A stretch of 41,039 nt of DNA from Prevotella sp. (GTDB taxonomy: Bacteria > Bacteroidota > Bacteroidia > Bacteroidales > Bacteroidaceae). Within the stretch, counting starts at the first letter, position 1, and each line of letters begins with the position of its first letter. Under the pieces are notes generated by a model, which searched no databases, had not been told where the DNA came from, and saw nothing but the letters and a program-made list of their open reading frames with translations. This document shows, in pieces, positions 6,696 to 15,613 of this stretch. Made by a program: the position numbers and the translations under genes. Location: NCBI GenBank assembly GCA_017474515.1, contig JAFVHN010000084.1, positions 1 to 41,039 of the forward strand. The letters are read 5' to 3'.

Positions 6696-9296
6696 GTGAA
6701 CATGTTAAGAACTAAATACATATTGACGATTTGCCTCCTTTTGTGTACATTGGTTGTAGTGGGCCAGAGCCTGGTAGCCAATGCTCCGTCGCGCGTTCAG
6801 AACGGTGAGAATTTCCGTCTCACCTTCGTCGTGAACACGCAGGATGCCGATAATTTCCAAATAGGAGAATTGCCCGACGCCTTTGAAATTATCACCGGGC
6901 CTTATACATCACGGCAAAGTAGCTTCCAAATGGTCAACGGGCACACCAGCAGCTCTTCTTCCATCACTTTCACATTCATTCTTTGTGCCACAAAAAACGG
7001 CACGTTCACCATTCCTGCCGCACATGTCAACGTGGAGGGGAAGAAAGTCTCGTCGTCACCATTGAAAATCACTGTCGTGGGGAACGGCAACGATGCCGAT
7101 GACTCGCCGAAGATGCACAGAGATGACGACGACCAGCCGCAAATGAGGAAGGCCGGGTCGCCTATCAGCGGAAAGGACTTGTTTATCAAGGTGAGTGCCA
7201 ATAAGCAAAGGGTTCATGAGCAAGAGCCTGTGTTGCTGACATATAAGGTTTATACGCTGGTGGACCTTACTTATCTCGACGGCAAGATGCCTGACCTCAC
7301 AGGTTTCCATACGCAGGAGGTGCCTATGCCCCAGCAGAAGTCGTTCCATGTGGAAAACGTGAACGGAAGAAACTATAAATGCGTTACCTGGAGCCAGTAT
7401 GTCATGTATCCGCAAATGACGGGAAAACTTGAAATTCCAAGCATCACGTTCAATGGCACCGTGGTGCAGAAGAACATGAATGTGGACCCGTTCGAGGAGT
7501 TTTTCAACGGCGGCAGCGGCTATGTGGAAGTGAAGCACAGCATCACCGCGCCCGGCCTTACCATCCAGGTGGACCCGCTGCCCGAGCGTCCTGCCAATTT
7601 CTCGGGTGGGGTGGGGAAGTTCAACATCTCAGCCCAGATTGACAAACAGGAAATCAAGGCCAACGAACCTTTCACCATCCGCGTGGTAGTGGGTGGCACC
7701 GGCAACATGAAGCTGATGAAACAGCCTGTTGTCAATTTCCCCAAGGACTTCGACAAATATGATCCCAAGGTGACCGACAAGACCCAGCTCACCTCGAATG
7801 GCGTGGAGGGAAACATGCTCTATGATTTCCTTGCCGTGCCACGCAACAAGGGCACTTACACCATTCCGCCCGTCGAGCTGGTTTATTACGATACCGATGC
7901 CAACGCCTACAAGACGTTGAAAACAAAGTCGTTCACCATCAATGTGGAGAAGGGCGACGGCAGTTCCGATAGCTCAGCGTCCTTCACCGATGAGAAGAAC
8001 CAGGACATCCGGCAGATAAAGACGGGAAAGGCCGGGCTTCACGACATTGGCGACACCTTCTTCGGAAGCCTCGGCTACTGGATTGTGCTCGCCTTGTTGC
8101 TCACGGGCTTTATTCTTCTTCTGGTCGTTTTCCGCCATCGTGCCATTGAAAATGCCGACCTGGTGAAAATGCGCGGCAAGCGTGCCAACAAAGTGGCAAC
8201 CAAACGCCTCAAGCAAGCAAAGAAACTCATGGAGGAAAACCGCCAGAACGAGTTCTACGACGAGGTGCTCCGTGCCTTGTGGGGTTATGCCGGCGACAAG
8301 ATGAACATTCCCGTGAAAGACCTGACGCACGAGAATATTTACGACAAACTCCATGCCTGCGGCGTGGAAGAAGAAACGGCCAACGACTTCGTGAAGGCCA
8401 TCGACGAATGTGAATATGAACGCTATGCGCCGGGCGATGCCGCCGGAAATATGTCAAAGACCTACGACACCGCCATGTCGGCCATTATGAAAATCGAGGA
8501 TGTCATGAACACACGAAAGAAAACCGCCGGCCGTCATTCAGCCGCCCGCAGCCTTCTCTTCCTTCTTCCCCTTCTCGCCACGCTCTTATGGCCGCACGAC
8601 GCCGTCGCCGCCACCAAGCAAAGTGCCGATGCCGCCTATGGCAAAGGCAATTACCAGCAGGCCATAGCGGGTTATGAGGAATTGCTCAAGAAAGGAGTCT
8701 CGGCCGATGTATATTACAATCTTGGCAACGCCTACTACCGTACCGACGACATCGTGCATGCCATCCTCAGTTATGAGAGGGCCTTGTTGCTGAACCCTTC
8801 CGACGACGACATCAGGTTCAACCTGCAGATGGCGCGCAGCAAGACCATCGACAAGATAACTCCCGAGAGCGAGTTGTTCTTCTTCACATGGTACCGCTCG
8901 CTTGTCAACTTCATGAATGTTGACGGATGGGCACGCACGGCCATCTTCTCCCTCCTCTTCGCCCTGGTGTGCGCATTGCTTTACCTGTTCTCCGACAGGC
9001 TGGCATGGCGGAAGTTCGGTTTCTATACCTGCCTGGCCATGCTCCTGCTGTTCCTGTTAAGCAATCTTTTTGCCTCCAACCAGAAGCGGATGCTTGAAAA
9101 CCGTTCCGGCGCCATCGTCATAGCACCTTCCGTGACCATCAAGAAGACGCCTACGGCCAGCAGTGCCGACCAGGGAGTCATTCATGAGGGCACACGCGTT
9201 GACATCACCGACGACACCATGACCGATTGGAAGGGCATCCGGCTGTCGAACGGCACCGAGGGATGGGTGCAGACACAGCAGATAGAGCGCATTTGA
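6696..9296 (+). CDS. batD: BatD-BatE fusion protein
   Basis: 866 residues, one continuous frame. Residues 1-23 form a signal peptide; to about 440 lie repeated beta-rich periplasmic domains typical of BatD; a membrane helix follows at about 459-478, then a cytosolic helical region to about 610. Residues 615-638 look like a second signal peptide (hydrophobic run ending AVAA), after which come TPR repeats (about 640-720), two membrane helices (about 745-765 and 773-793) and an SH3-like domain (805-866), which is the BatE layout. B. fragilis is described with separate batD and batE, so this appears to be a fusion in which the former BatE signal became an internal helix. It ends the bat operon. 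Confidence 0.85.
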   Translation: MNMLRTKYILTICLLLCTLVVVGQSLVANAPSRVQNGENFRLTFVVNTQDADNFQIGELPDAFEIITGPYTSRQSSFQMVNGHTSSSSSITFTFILCATKNGTFTIPAAHVNVEGKKVSSSPLKITVVGNGNDADDSPKMHRDDDDQPQMRKAGSPISGKDLFIKVSANKQRVHEQEPVLLTYKVYTLVDLTYLDGKMPDLTGFHTQEVPMPQQKSFHVENVNGRNYKCVTWSQYVMYPQMTGKLEIPSITFNGTVVQKNMNVDPFEEFFNGGSGYVEVKHSITAPGLTIQVDPLPERPANFSGGVGKFNISAQIDKQEIKANEPFTIRVVVGGTGNMKLMKQPVVNFPKDFDKYDPKVTDKTQLTSNGVEGNMLYDFLAVPRNKGTYTIPPVELVYYDTDANAYKTLKTKSFTINVEKGDGSSDSSASFTDEKNQDIRQIKTGKAGLHDIGDTFFGSLGYWIVLALLLTGFILLLVVFRHRAIENADLVKMRGKRANKVATKRLKQAKKLMEENRQNEFYDEVLRALWGYAGDKMNIPVKDLTHENIYDKLHACGVEEETANDFVKAIDECEYERYAPGDAAGNMSKTYDTAMSAIMKIEDVMNTRKKTAGRHSAARSLLFLLPLLATLLWPHDAVAATKQSADAAYGKGNYQQAIAGYEELLKKGVSADVYYNLGNAYYRTDDIVHAILSYERALLLNPSDDDIRFNLQMARSKTIDKITPESELFFFTWYRSLVNFMNVDGWARTAIFSLLFALVCALLYLFSDRLAWRKFGFYTCLAMLLLFLLSNLFASNQKRMLENRSGAIVIAPSVTIKKTPTASSADQGVIHEGTRVDITDDTMTDWKGIRLSNGTEGWVQTQQIERI

Positions 9297-9389
9297 TGAA
9301 GTAGTACTTTGGGGATTAGTTGTTTCACACATTCCATCGGTGACCTCCCCAACCCACAATTCCATTGACGCCCAAACCACCAAACAGTG

Positions 9390-10082
9390 ATGAGCCACAT
9401 CAACGACATCGACCAGTATCTTTTGTTGCTGCTCAACGGCAGCGACTCCCTGTTCCTTGACAGGCTGATGACATTCCTGACAACTGGCATGACGTGGATT
9501 CCACTCTACCTGGCACTGCTCTACATGGTTGTGAAGAACAACGAGACCATGGGCCAGATATTGCTGGCCGCCGGCTGTGCCATTGGCGCCGTGTTGCTGA
9601 CAGCCTCCGTTGACAATCTCTTGGTGAAACCGCTCGTGGCCCGCCCCCGTCCCTGTAACGAGGTGGCCATCAAGTATATGGTTGACGTCGTCTATCGCCT
9701 TTCCGACCGCGACTTCAGCTTCTTTTCCGCCCATGCTGCCAACACTTCCTCGTTGGCGGTGTTCTTTATTTTGCTTGTCCGCCACAAACTGTTCACCATC
9801 GCTATGATTGCGTGGTCGCTGGTGAACTGCTACACCCGCCTTTATCTTGGTTTCCACTATCCCTCCGACATTCTCTGCGGACTGTTGTTCGGTTCGTTGG
9901 TGGGCTTCGTGGCTTACCTGGTTTATCTGCGTATTTTCAACAAAATCTCTCCCGAGTCCAATTTCGTTTCTTCCCACTATACCAAGACGGGATATGCCAT
10001 TTCCGACATCGACGTCGTTCTCTCGGTATTGGTTTATATCCTGCTGTTTTGTATTGTTAGTTCTTTGGTAACAAGTCTTTAG
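9390..10082 (+). CDS. PAP2-family membrane phosphatase
   Basis: 230 residues, several membrane helices. The three motifs of the type-2 phosphatidic acid phosphatase family are readable: KPLVARPRP (motif 1), FSAHAANTS in place of the usual PSGH (motif 2) and TRLYLGFHYPSD (motif 3, with His and Asp). Such enzymes remove phosphate from undecaprenyl pyrophosphate, phosphatidylglycerol phosphate or lipid A; the substrate here cannot be told. GTG 9387 precedes ATG 9390 directly; the ATG is taken as start. Motif 2 has Ala where Gly is common. queA follows after only 8 bases, probably co-transcribed. Confidence 0.88.
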   Translation: MSHINDIDQYLLLLLNGSDSLFLDRLMTFLTTGMTWIPLYLALLYMVVKNNETMGQILLAAGCAIGAVLLTASVDNLLVKPLVARPRPCNEVAIKYMVDVVYRLSDRDFSFFSAHAANTSSLAVFFILLVRHKLFTIAMIAWSLVNCYTRLYLGFHYPSDILCGLLFGSLVGFVAYLVYLRIFNKISPESNFVSSHYTKTGYAISDIDVVLSVLVYILLFCIVSSLVTSL

Positions 10083-10090
10083 ACTCAGTT

Positions 10091-11323
10091 ATGAATACTC
10101 GCCAAATATCAATCAGCGACTACGACTACTCGTTGCCCGACAGCCGCATTGCGAAGTTCCCCCTTTCTCAGCGCGACCACAGTCGCCTGTTGGTTTACAA
10201 CAAGGGCACCATTCAGTCGTCGCTGTTCTGCCATCTTCCCGATTTCCTTCCCGAAGGTGCCCTCATGGTTTTCAACAATACGCGCGTCATCCAGGCCCGT
10301 CTCTATTTCCATAAGCAGACAGGGGCACTCATTGAGGTGTTCCTGCTTGAACCAGCTCGGCCCGCCGACTATGAACAGGTGTTCCAGACCACCGCGTCGT
10401 GTACATGGACCTGCATGGTCGGCAACCTGAAGAAATGGAAAAGCGAGGTGTTGAGGCGCGATTTCGAGGTGGCCGGACAGGTGGTCACCCTTACCGCCAC
10501 GCGCAGGGAGCCCTCGGGCGAATATTACAAAGTGGAATTTCAATGGAGTACCCCTGCCGACGCTCAAAAGGTTTCTTTTGCCGACATCCTCGAGGCGGCG
10601 GGCGAACTGCCCATTCCTCCCTATCTGAACAGGAAGACGCAGGAGAGCGACAAAACAACCTATCAAACCGTCTATAGCCGCATCAAGGGCAGCGTGGCAG
10701 CTCCCACCGCAGGACTGCATTTCACCGACGACGTGCTGCGCGCTGTTGACCAGCGCGGCATAGAGCGCGAGGAGGTTACGCTCCACGTAGGGGCCGGCAC
10801 CTTCAAGCCCGTGAAGAGCGAAACCATTGAGGGCCACGCCATGCACACGGAATACATCTGCGTGAAGAGGCAGACCATTGAGAAGCTCATCCGCCACCAG
10901 GCATCAGCCATCGCCGTGGGAACCACCAGCGTAAGAACCCTTGAAAGCCTGTACTACATCGGCCGCAAATTACAGAAGAATGCCGAGGCCGCCGAAGACG
11001 AGCTATGCGTCGGCCAGTGGGAGCCTTACGACGACGACGGCCTGGGACACCTTTCGCCCACCAACGCCCTACGCAACATCCTGCAATGGCTCGACCGCAA
11101 CCATCTGAATGCCCTTCACAGCTTCACGCGCATCATCATTGCTCCGGGCTACGAATACAAGATAGTGAAAATGCTCATCACTAATTTCCACCAGCCCCGC
11201 AGCACCCTCCTCCTCTTGGTAAGCGCTTTCCTGAAAGGCGATTGGCGGCGCGTCTATGACTACGCCCTCGCCAACGACTTCCGTTTCCTCAGTTATGGCG
11301 ACAGCTCGCTGCTAATGCCGTAA
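10091..11323 (+). CDS. queA: tRNA preQ1(34) S-adenosylmethionine ribosyltransferase-isomerase QueA
   Basis: 410 residues. QueA moves the ribosyl part of S-adenosylmethionine onto preQ1 in the tRNA wobble base, the step before queuosine. Family hallmarks are the N-terminal SDYDYSLPDSRIAKFPLSQR, GALMVFNNTRVI, the central SVAAPTAGLHFT (about 200) and LHVGAGTFKPV, and the C-terminal NFHQPRSTLLLLVSAF. It is longer than the roughly 350 residues of the E. coli enzyme; the extra length lies mainly in the middle and around 290-320, as is common in Bacteroidetes. It sits 8 bases after the PAP2 gene. Confidence 0.96.
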   Translation: MNTRQISISDYDYSLPDSRIAKFPLSQRDHSRLLVYNKGTIQSSLFCHLPDFLPEGALMVFNNTRVIQARLYFHKQTGALIEVFLLEPARPADYEQVFQTTASCTWTCMVGNLKKWKSEVLRRDFEVAGQVVTLTATRREPSGEYYKVEFQWSTPADAQKVSFADILEAAGELPIPPYLNRKTQESDKTTYQTVYSRIKGSVAAPTAGLHFTDDVLRAVDQRGIEREEVTLHVGAGTFKPVKSETIEGHAMHTEYICVKRQTIEKLIRHQASAIAVGTTSVRTLESLYYIGRKLQKNAEAAEDELCVGQWEPYDDDGLGHLSPTNALRNILQWLDRNHLNALHSFTRIIIAPGYEYKIVKMLITNFHQPRSTLLLLVSAFLKGDWRRVYDYALANDFRFLSYGDSSLLMP

Positions 11324-11332
11324 AAGAGTGAA

Positions 11333-11430
11333 AGCCCCCCTCTAATCCCTGCCCCCCTCTAATCCCCCCTGGGGGGAAGATGTTCGGCGGTTTACTCTCC
11401 CCTCCTACGGGAGGTGTCAGGGGTGGGCCA
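11333..11430. repeat. C/G-rich double-hairpin repeat, with a duplicated first arm
   Basis: The unit GCCCCCCTCTAATCCC appears twice in succession (11334 and about 11350). A CCCCCC-T-GGGGGG hairpin follows, then a second hairpin with arms CTCCCCTCC and GGGAGGTG, ending GGGGTGGGCC. It is the long form of the dispersed family, here with the first arm duplicated. It fills most of the 152-base gap after queA. Confidence 0.75.
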
Positions 11431-11475
11431 TTAGCCGAGGGGCCATTTCTAAACTTCTAAACTTCTATACTTCAA

Positions 11476-12624
11476 ATGAAAATAGGTGACAACGTAAGAT
11501 TTTTGAACGAAGCAGGAGGCGGCCGCGTGGCAGGCTTCCAAGGTAAGAACATTGTGTTGGTGGAAGACGAAGACGGCTTCCAGATTCCCATGATGACCAC
11601 AGAGGTGGTGGTGGTGGATAACGACGACTACGACCCGCGGCGCGTTGCGGAAAAGAAAGTCGGAGTGCGCACCTCCGGGCACGCGAAAGGTGATGATGAA
11701 CCGCAATCACACAAACACGAAATCCCCGACCCGCAACACCCCACTTCCCTCCCTCCAGAGGAGCGCAAGGGCGGCGACAGCCTCTCCGTGTTCCTGGCCT
11801 TCGTGCCTATCGACATCCGTGAAATCACCCATACGCGCTTCGAGACCTTCCTGGTCAACGACAGCAACTACCATGTGCGATGCTCGCTCCTGGTGGCCGA
11901 GGGACATTCGTGGCAGGTGAAATTCCTCGGAGAGGTGGAACCCAACACGAAGGTCTTCGTGGAGGAGTTCGGACGCGAAGACCTGGGAAACATGGAGCAC
12001 CTGGCCGTGCAGATGATGGCCTACAAACGCCACAAGCCCTTCATGCTCAAAGCTCCCGTGAGCACCGAAATCAAGGTGGACCCCGTGAAGTTCTACAAAC
12101 TCCACACCTTCCGCGAGAACGAGTTCTTTGAGACACCGGCCATGGTCTTCCCTGTTGTTGAGAACGACCGCGTGCCGCGCCCCCTCGTCGTTGACGCCCG
12201 CCAGCTGAAAGCTGAGATGTACAGCCACGCCTCAAACGCCCAAAATGCCAACAACCCAGGCGCCCAGACCTCCACCTACGTCAGGCGCTATGCCGACGGC
12301 AAGGGAGGTCATCCTTTTGCCAACAAGCACAAGGAAGGCGACGAGCCCGTCGTGGTGGACCTCCATGCCCATGAGCTTTTGGAGACCACCGCCGGCATGT
12401 CGGCCTCCGACATCCTCAACCACCAGCTCGACGTGTTCCGCCGCACCCTGGCCGACTATTCCGCAAAGAAAGGCACCCGCATCGTCTTCATCCACGGGAA
12501 GGGGGAGGGCGTGCTACGCCGCGCACTCATCCACGAGCTGAAATACAGCTATAAGACCTACACCTATCAAGACGCCTCCTTCCTCGAGTATGGTTATGGT
12601 GCCACGCAAGTCACCATTAAATAA
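11476..12624 (+). CDS. DUF2027 and Smr-domain protein
   Basis: 382 residues. The N-terminus (1-60) is a small beta domain (MKIGDNVRFLNEAGGGRVAG); the middle matches the Bacteroidetes DUF2027 architecture; residues about 290-382 form an Smr domain with VVDLHAHELL and the nucleic-acid-binding loop HGKGEGVLR. Smr domains, as in the tail of MutS2, cut or bind branched DNA or act on RNA in stalled ribosome rescue. Which of these applies is unknown. The gene appears monocistronic and faces the GH27 gene, with a bidirectional terminator between. Confidence 0.85.
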   Translation: MKIGDNVRFLNEAGGGRVAGFQGKNIVLVEDEDGFQIPMMTTEVVVVDNDDYDPRRVAEKKVGVRTSGHAKGDDEPQSHKHEIPDPQHPTSLPPEERKGGDSLSVFLAFVPIDIREITHTRFETFLVNDSNYHVRCSLLVAEGHSWQVKFLGEVEPNTKVFVEEFGREDLGNMEHLAVQMMAYKRHKPFMLKAPVSTEIKVDPVKFYKLHTFRENEFFETPAMVFPVVENDRVPRPLVVDARQLKAEMYSHASNAQNANNPGAQTSTYVRRYADGKGGHPFANKHKEGDEPVVVDLHAHELLETTAGMSASDILNHQLDVFRRTLADYSAKKGTRIVFIHGKGEGVLRRALIHELKYSYKTYTYQDASFLEYGYGATQVTIK

Positions 12625-12689
12625 AAATCACACCATTTTATCAAAAATCCATCATTAATATCTAATGACCGCATGGGGGTAAAACACTC

Positions 12690-12758
12690 AAAAATCTTTA
12701 CATTTTCATGGTTTTTTGAGCATTTTTGTAACGTGTTGATAGTCAGTATGTTTTAAAA
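12690..12758 (+). repeat. Composite element copy A, AT-rich modules
   Basis: Module 1 (AAAAATCTTTACA, 12690-12702) is followed 34 bases later by module 2 (TTTTGTAA at 12724, then TTGATAGTCAG and TATGTTTTAAAA). The same two modules at the same 34-base offset occur at 32857 and 32891, and in inverted form at 21546-21488. Here no TTTGACCGC hairpin follows; a tandem repeat takes its place. Confidence 0.7.
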
Positions 12759-12774
12759 TAGCCTGGAGTATGAC

Positions 12775-12827
12775 GCCAAATCTCTGGTGTTAATTTGCCA
12801 AATCTCTGGTGTTAATTTGCCAAATCA
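12775..12827 (+). repeat. 22-bp tandem repeat, 2.4 copies
   Basis: Units 12775-12796 and 12797-12818 are identical (beginning GCCAAATCTCTGG), followed by a partial third (12819-12827). The 14-base string TTTGCCAAATCTCT also occurs in the hairpin arm at 32982-32995, which ties this tandem to the composite element. Confidence 0.85.
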
Positions 12828-12846
12828 TATTTCACTTTTTTGAAGA

Positions 12847-12897
12847 AAACTCCAGTCCCTTTTAGGAAAGACCTAAAGAAGGACTGGAGTTTTTTTG
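12847..12897. terminator. Bidirectional terminator between convergent genes
   Basis: A 12-bp stem (12847-12858 with 12881-12892; AAACTCCAGTCC) encloses a second small stem (TTTAGG/CCTAAA) and is followed by a run of T on the + strand. The - strand flank is less T-rich (TTTTCTTCA), so termination is stronger for the Smr gene. Confidence 0.8.
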
Positions 12898-12983
12898 ATG
12901 ATTTGGTGAAATAAAAGTCGTTGAGCGAGGTTGGAAATCAAGACCCTGCAGGGAGGAAAGAAGAGGATAGCTACGATATGGCT

Positions 12984-14225
12984 TTACTCCAATGGAGCCT
13001 CCAAACGGAAAGCCACTACGTCGTGGCTCCTGACGGTGAGTTTCCGTTCGGTCTTGTCTTTTACGGATGTCTTGCCCTCCTGTTTGTGAGTCCAGAGGTT
13101 ATAGACTTTATAAACGGTGGTGTTTAGTTTTGTGCTGCGTCCGCTTACTTCGTTGTCGGTGAGGTTGAAGTCCTGCCAGTTCAGCGCGAAGGTGATGTCT
13201 TGGCGGGTGGGGTTCAGAATGGTAAAAGCCCAGTTGCCGCTGGCCAATGGCTTGAGCCAGAACTGCAGGCCGTGGCGGTCCATGCAGTGCCATCCCTGTA
13301 TGCCCAGCGGGTCTTGGTCGATGGCTATCATTTCCCTGTTCATCAAGATGTTGCGCGTTGCCTCACTCATGTTTCGGAGGTCGTTGCCGAGAATGAGCGG
13401 ACTGGCCATCATGCACCACATGGTGAAGTGTGCGCGGTCCTCGTTCTCCGTCATTCCGTTGCCCACCTCCAGCATGTCGGGGTCGTTCCAATAGCCCGGT
13501 GCGGCATATCGGCGCAGGCTGTCGTTAAGGGCGATGCACTGCATGACGCCAAACTGGCTGTATCCGGCCTCGAAGACGCGCAGCGAGTCGAAATTGCACC
13601 AAATGTCGGGCGTGGTCCTCCATGAATGTCCAATTTGCCGGGCCCACCTCCAAGGCTTGCTATTGCCCCATTCACACATACTCAGGAAGATGGGGCGCCC
13701 GCTTGCCCGCAGGGCATCGCTGATGAGTTGGTATGCGCCTTGCGGGTTCACGTTGGTGGTGTTGCACCAGTCGTATTTCAGATAGTCCACTCCCCATCTC
13801 GCATATTGCAGGGCGTCCTGGTATTCGTGGCCCAATGAGCCGGGCATGTTGCCACATGTGCCTGTGCCAGCATCGCTGTAGATGCCGAGTTTCAAGCCCT
13901 TTGCATGCACATAGTCGGCCACGGCTTTCATGCCGTTAGGGAATTTCTTCGGGTCCGCCTGGATGAACCCGTCGGTGTCGCGTTGGCCGTGCCAGCAATC
14001 GTCAATGTTGATATAAGTGTACCCTGCATCGCGCAGGCCGCTTTCCACCATTGCGTCGGCAATGCCTTTGATGATTTCTTCGGAGATGTTTCCTTGAAAC
14101 TTGTTCCAAGTGCTCCAGCCCATCTGTGGCGTGTCTGCCAGATGTTCCCATTTTTGTGCTTTTACAGGCATTGCCATCATTGCGAGCATGCCGAAGATGA
14201 TGGCCGTGGAAATAGTTTTCTTCAT
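12984..14225 (-). CDS. Alpha-galactosidase, glycoside hydrolase family 27
   Basis: 413 residues with signal peptide 1-23 (cleavage after PVKA), so periplasmic or exported. It should release terminal alpha-galactose from galactomannans or raffinose-type sugars with retention. GH27 features: MGWSTWN (35-41), substrate-binding YINIDDCW (71-78), the nucleophile Asp152 in YLKYDWCN, the likely acid/base Asp207 in SWRTTPDI by comparison with human alpha-galactosidase A, and GYWNDPDML (about 244-252). A C-terminal beta-sandwich follows. It lies 29 bases after mltG on the same strand and probably shares its promoter, an unusual pairing. Confidence 0.95.
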   Translation of the reverse strand: MKKTISTAIIFGMLAMMAMPVKAQKWEHLADTPQMGWSTWNKFQGNISEEIIKGIADAMVESGLRDAGYTYINIDDCWHGQRDTDGFIQADPKKFPNGMKAVADYVHAKGLKLGIYSDAGTGTCGNMPGSLGHEYQDALQYARWGVDYLKYDWCNTTNVNPQGAYQLISDALRASGRPIFLSMCEWGNSKPWRWARQIGHSWRTTPDIWCNFDSLRVFEAGYSQFGVMQCIALNDSLRRYAAPGYWNDPDMLEVGNGMTENEDRAHFTMWCMMASPLILGNDLRNMSEATRNILMNREMIAIDQDPLGIQGWHCMDRHGLQFWLKPLASGNWAFTILNPTRQDITFALNWQDFNLTDNEVSGRSTKLNTTVYKVYNLWTHKQEGKTSVKDKTERKLTVRSHDVVAFRLEAPLE

Positions 14226-14254
14226 AAGGAAATTTAAATTTTACTTTAGTTTCT

Positions 14255-15283
14255 TTATTTGATACCTCTCTCGTTGAGCGCCTTGCTGTAGCGTGCGGCG
14301 TTATCGAGGTGTTCCTGGTAGGTTTTGGCGAAGTTGTGGGTTCCGCTGAAATCCTCCTTTGCGCACATATAGAGGTAGTCGTTCTTCTCGTGGTTGAGCA
14401 CGGCCTCCAGCGCGGCCACGGTGGGAATTCGTATGGGCCCCGGTGGAAGGCCCTCGTGGCGGTAGGTGTTGTACGGGCTGTCAACGTTGAGCATGTGGTT
14501 GTAGATGCGCTTCAGCGTGAAGTCGCCGAGGGCGAATTTCACGGTGGGGTCGGCCTGCAGGGGCATGTTTGTTTTCAGGCGGTTGAGGTACATGCCGGCA
14601 ATTTTGGGCTTCTCGCCGTCGTTGGCCGTCTCCTCGTCGATGATGCTTGCCAGCGTTGACACCTGCACGGGGGTTAGTCCGCAGGCGCGTGCCTTGGCAC
14701 GGCGGTCGTCGTTCCAGTAGCGGTCGTACTCTTTTTTCATGCGTTTCAGGAATTTCTCCATGCTCACGTCCCAGAAGATGTCGTAGGTGTTGGGAATGAA
14801 CATGGCAGCAATGGTGACGGTGTCGAAGCCGAGGGCCTGGCACGCCTGCTGGTCGGTGAGCGTGCGGCAGACGGTGGCGCTGTCAAGTTTTAGCTTTCGG
14901 CTGACGGCGGCTGCCAGCTTGTCGAGCGTCCTCACCGACGGTATGGTGAGGTTCATGGGCGACTGCACGCCGTTTTTCATACGGCGGAACAGGGTCATGG
15001 TGCTCAGTCGCGGCTCCACGGCATAGCATCCCGGCCTCACGCGGTCGCGGTATGACGTGTGGCGCATCAGGGTTGAGAAGCCCGTCATGCCGTGGCTGGT
15101 GCCCAGCGGCTGCAGTTTGGCGAGCACGCTGTCGGGTGTGTCGTCGTCGTCGATGAACACAAACTGTTTCTTGTCGGAATTGGCAAAGGCGGAGAAGAAA
15201 TAGAACCATACGAGGCCGCCGATGGCGAGCAGGCAGACCAGTGCCACCGCCCCGTATTTCTTTGAAGTGAACATTTTTTTCAT
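14255..15283 (-). CDS. mltG: Endolytic peptidoglycan transglycosylase MltG
   Basis: 342 residues with a single N-terminal membrane helix (about 11-33) and a periplasmic YceG domain. MltG cuts nascent glycan strands and is thought to set their length. The family signature LASIIDEETANDGEKPKIAG (211-230) contains the catalytic glutamate; MPLQADPTVKFALG and PYNTYRHEGLPPGPI follow as expected. Start ATG 15283 gives MKKMF; ATG 15274 is possible too. A consensus -7 box (15308-15315) lies 25 bases upstream. GH27 follows in the same direction. Confidence 0.94.
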   Translation of the reverse strand: MKKMFTSKKYGAVALVCLLAIGGLVWFYFFSAFANSDKKQFVFIDDDDTPDSVLAKLQPLGTSHGMTGFSTLMRHTSYRDRVRPGCYAVEPRLSTMTLFRRMKNGVQSPMNLTIPSVRTLDKLAAAVSRKLKLDSATVCRTLTDQQACQALGFDTVTIAAMFIPNTYDIFWDVSMEKFLKRMKKEYDRYWNDDRRAKARACGLTPVQVSTLASIIDEETANDGEKPKIAGMYLNRLKTNMPLQADPTVKFALGDFTLKRIYNHMLNVDSPYNTYRHEGLPPGPIRIPTVAALEAVLNHEKNDYLYMCAKEDFSGTHNFAKTYQEHLDNAARYSKALNERGIK

Positions 15284-15307
15284 TTTGCAGTATTGTTAAT
15301 TTGGGTG

Positions 15308-15315
15308 CAAAGGTA
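15308..15315 (-). promoter_or_regulatory. mltG promoter (-7 box TACCTTTG)
   Basis: Exact TAnnTTTG match followed by C on the - strand, 25 bases before the mltG ATG. Confidence 0.75.
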
Positions 15316-15319
15316 CGAA

Positions 15320-15570
15320 TAATAAGTGAAAAGTGAAGAGTGAAGAGTGAAGAATTTGCTGCCGCCATTTAAAAGGTGAAAAATTGAAAAGTTGAAAAAA
15401 GCTGCCGCAGTAAATAAAAAATCATAATTTGGAACTCATAACTAAAATGCTTTGTCATTTGTCATTTATCATTGAGCAAAGCGAAATTCCTCCTAAACTC
15501 CTAAACTACAAAAGTGAAGAGTGAAGAAAAAAGCATTTTTTTCACTCATCACTCTTTACTTTTCACTTTA
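15320..15570. repeat. AT-rich dispersed repeat block
   Basis: The gap between divergent mltG and the DUF4827 gene is filled with repeated motifs: GTGAAGAGTGAAGA, TGCTGCCGC, AACTCATAACTAAAATG, and TTTGTCATTTGTCATTTATC ending in GCAAAGCG (15450-15485). GTGAAGAGTGAAG (15513) has an imperfect inverted partner, CACTCTTTACTTTTCAC (15551-15567). The same motifs recur near 420-490, 20053-20215, 21275-21345, 23600-23700, 25840-25935 and 40715-40955. Confidence 0.7.
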
Positions 15571-15576
15571 TTTTAT

Positions 15577-15584
15577 TACCTTTG
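15577..15584 (+). promoter_or_regulatory. Promoter of the DUF4827-glmM operon (-7 box TACCTTTG)
   Basis: Exact TAnnTTTG match followed by C, 29 bases before ATG 15614. No perfect -33 TTTG at the expected distance. Confidence 0.7.
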
Positions 15585-15613
15585 CAGCGTTTTTATAGCA
15601 AAAGGAAAGAAAA

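Noticed and set aside
12775-12827. CRISPR-like array
   Set aside because: The 22-bp units are directly adjacent with no spacers, and no cas gene is nearby.
12921-13127. A 68-codon + frame before the GH27 end
   Set aside because: Its second half lies antisense to the GH27 coding region and it has no promoter or recognisable motif.
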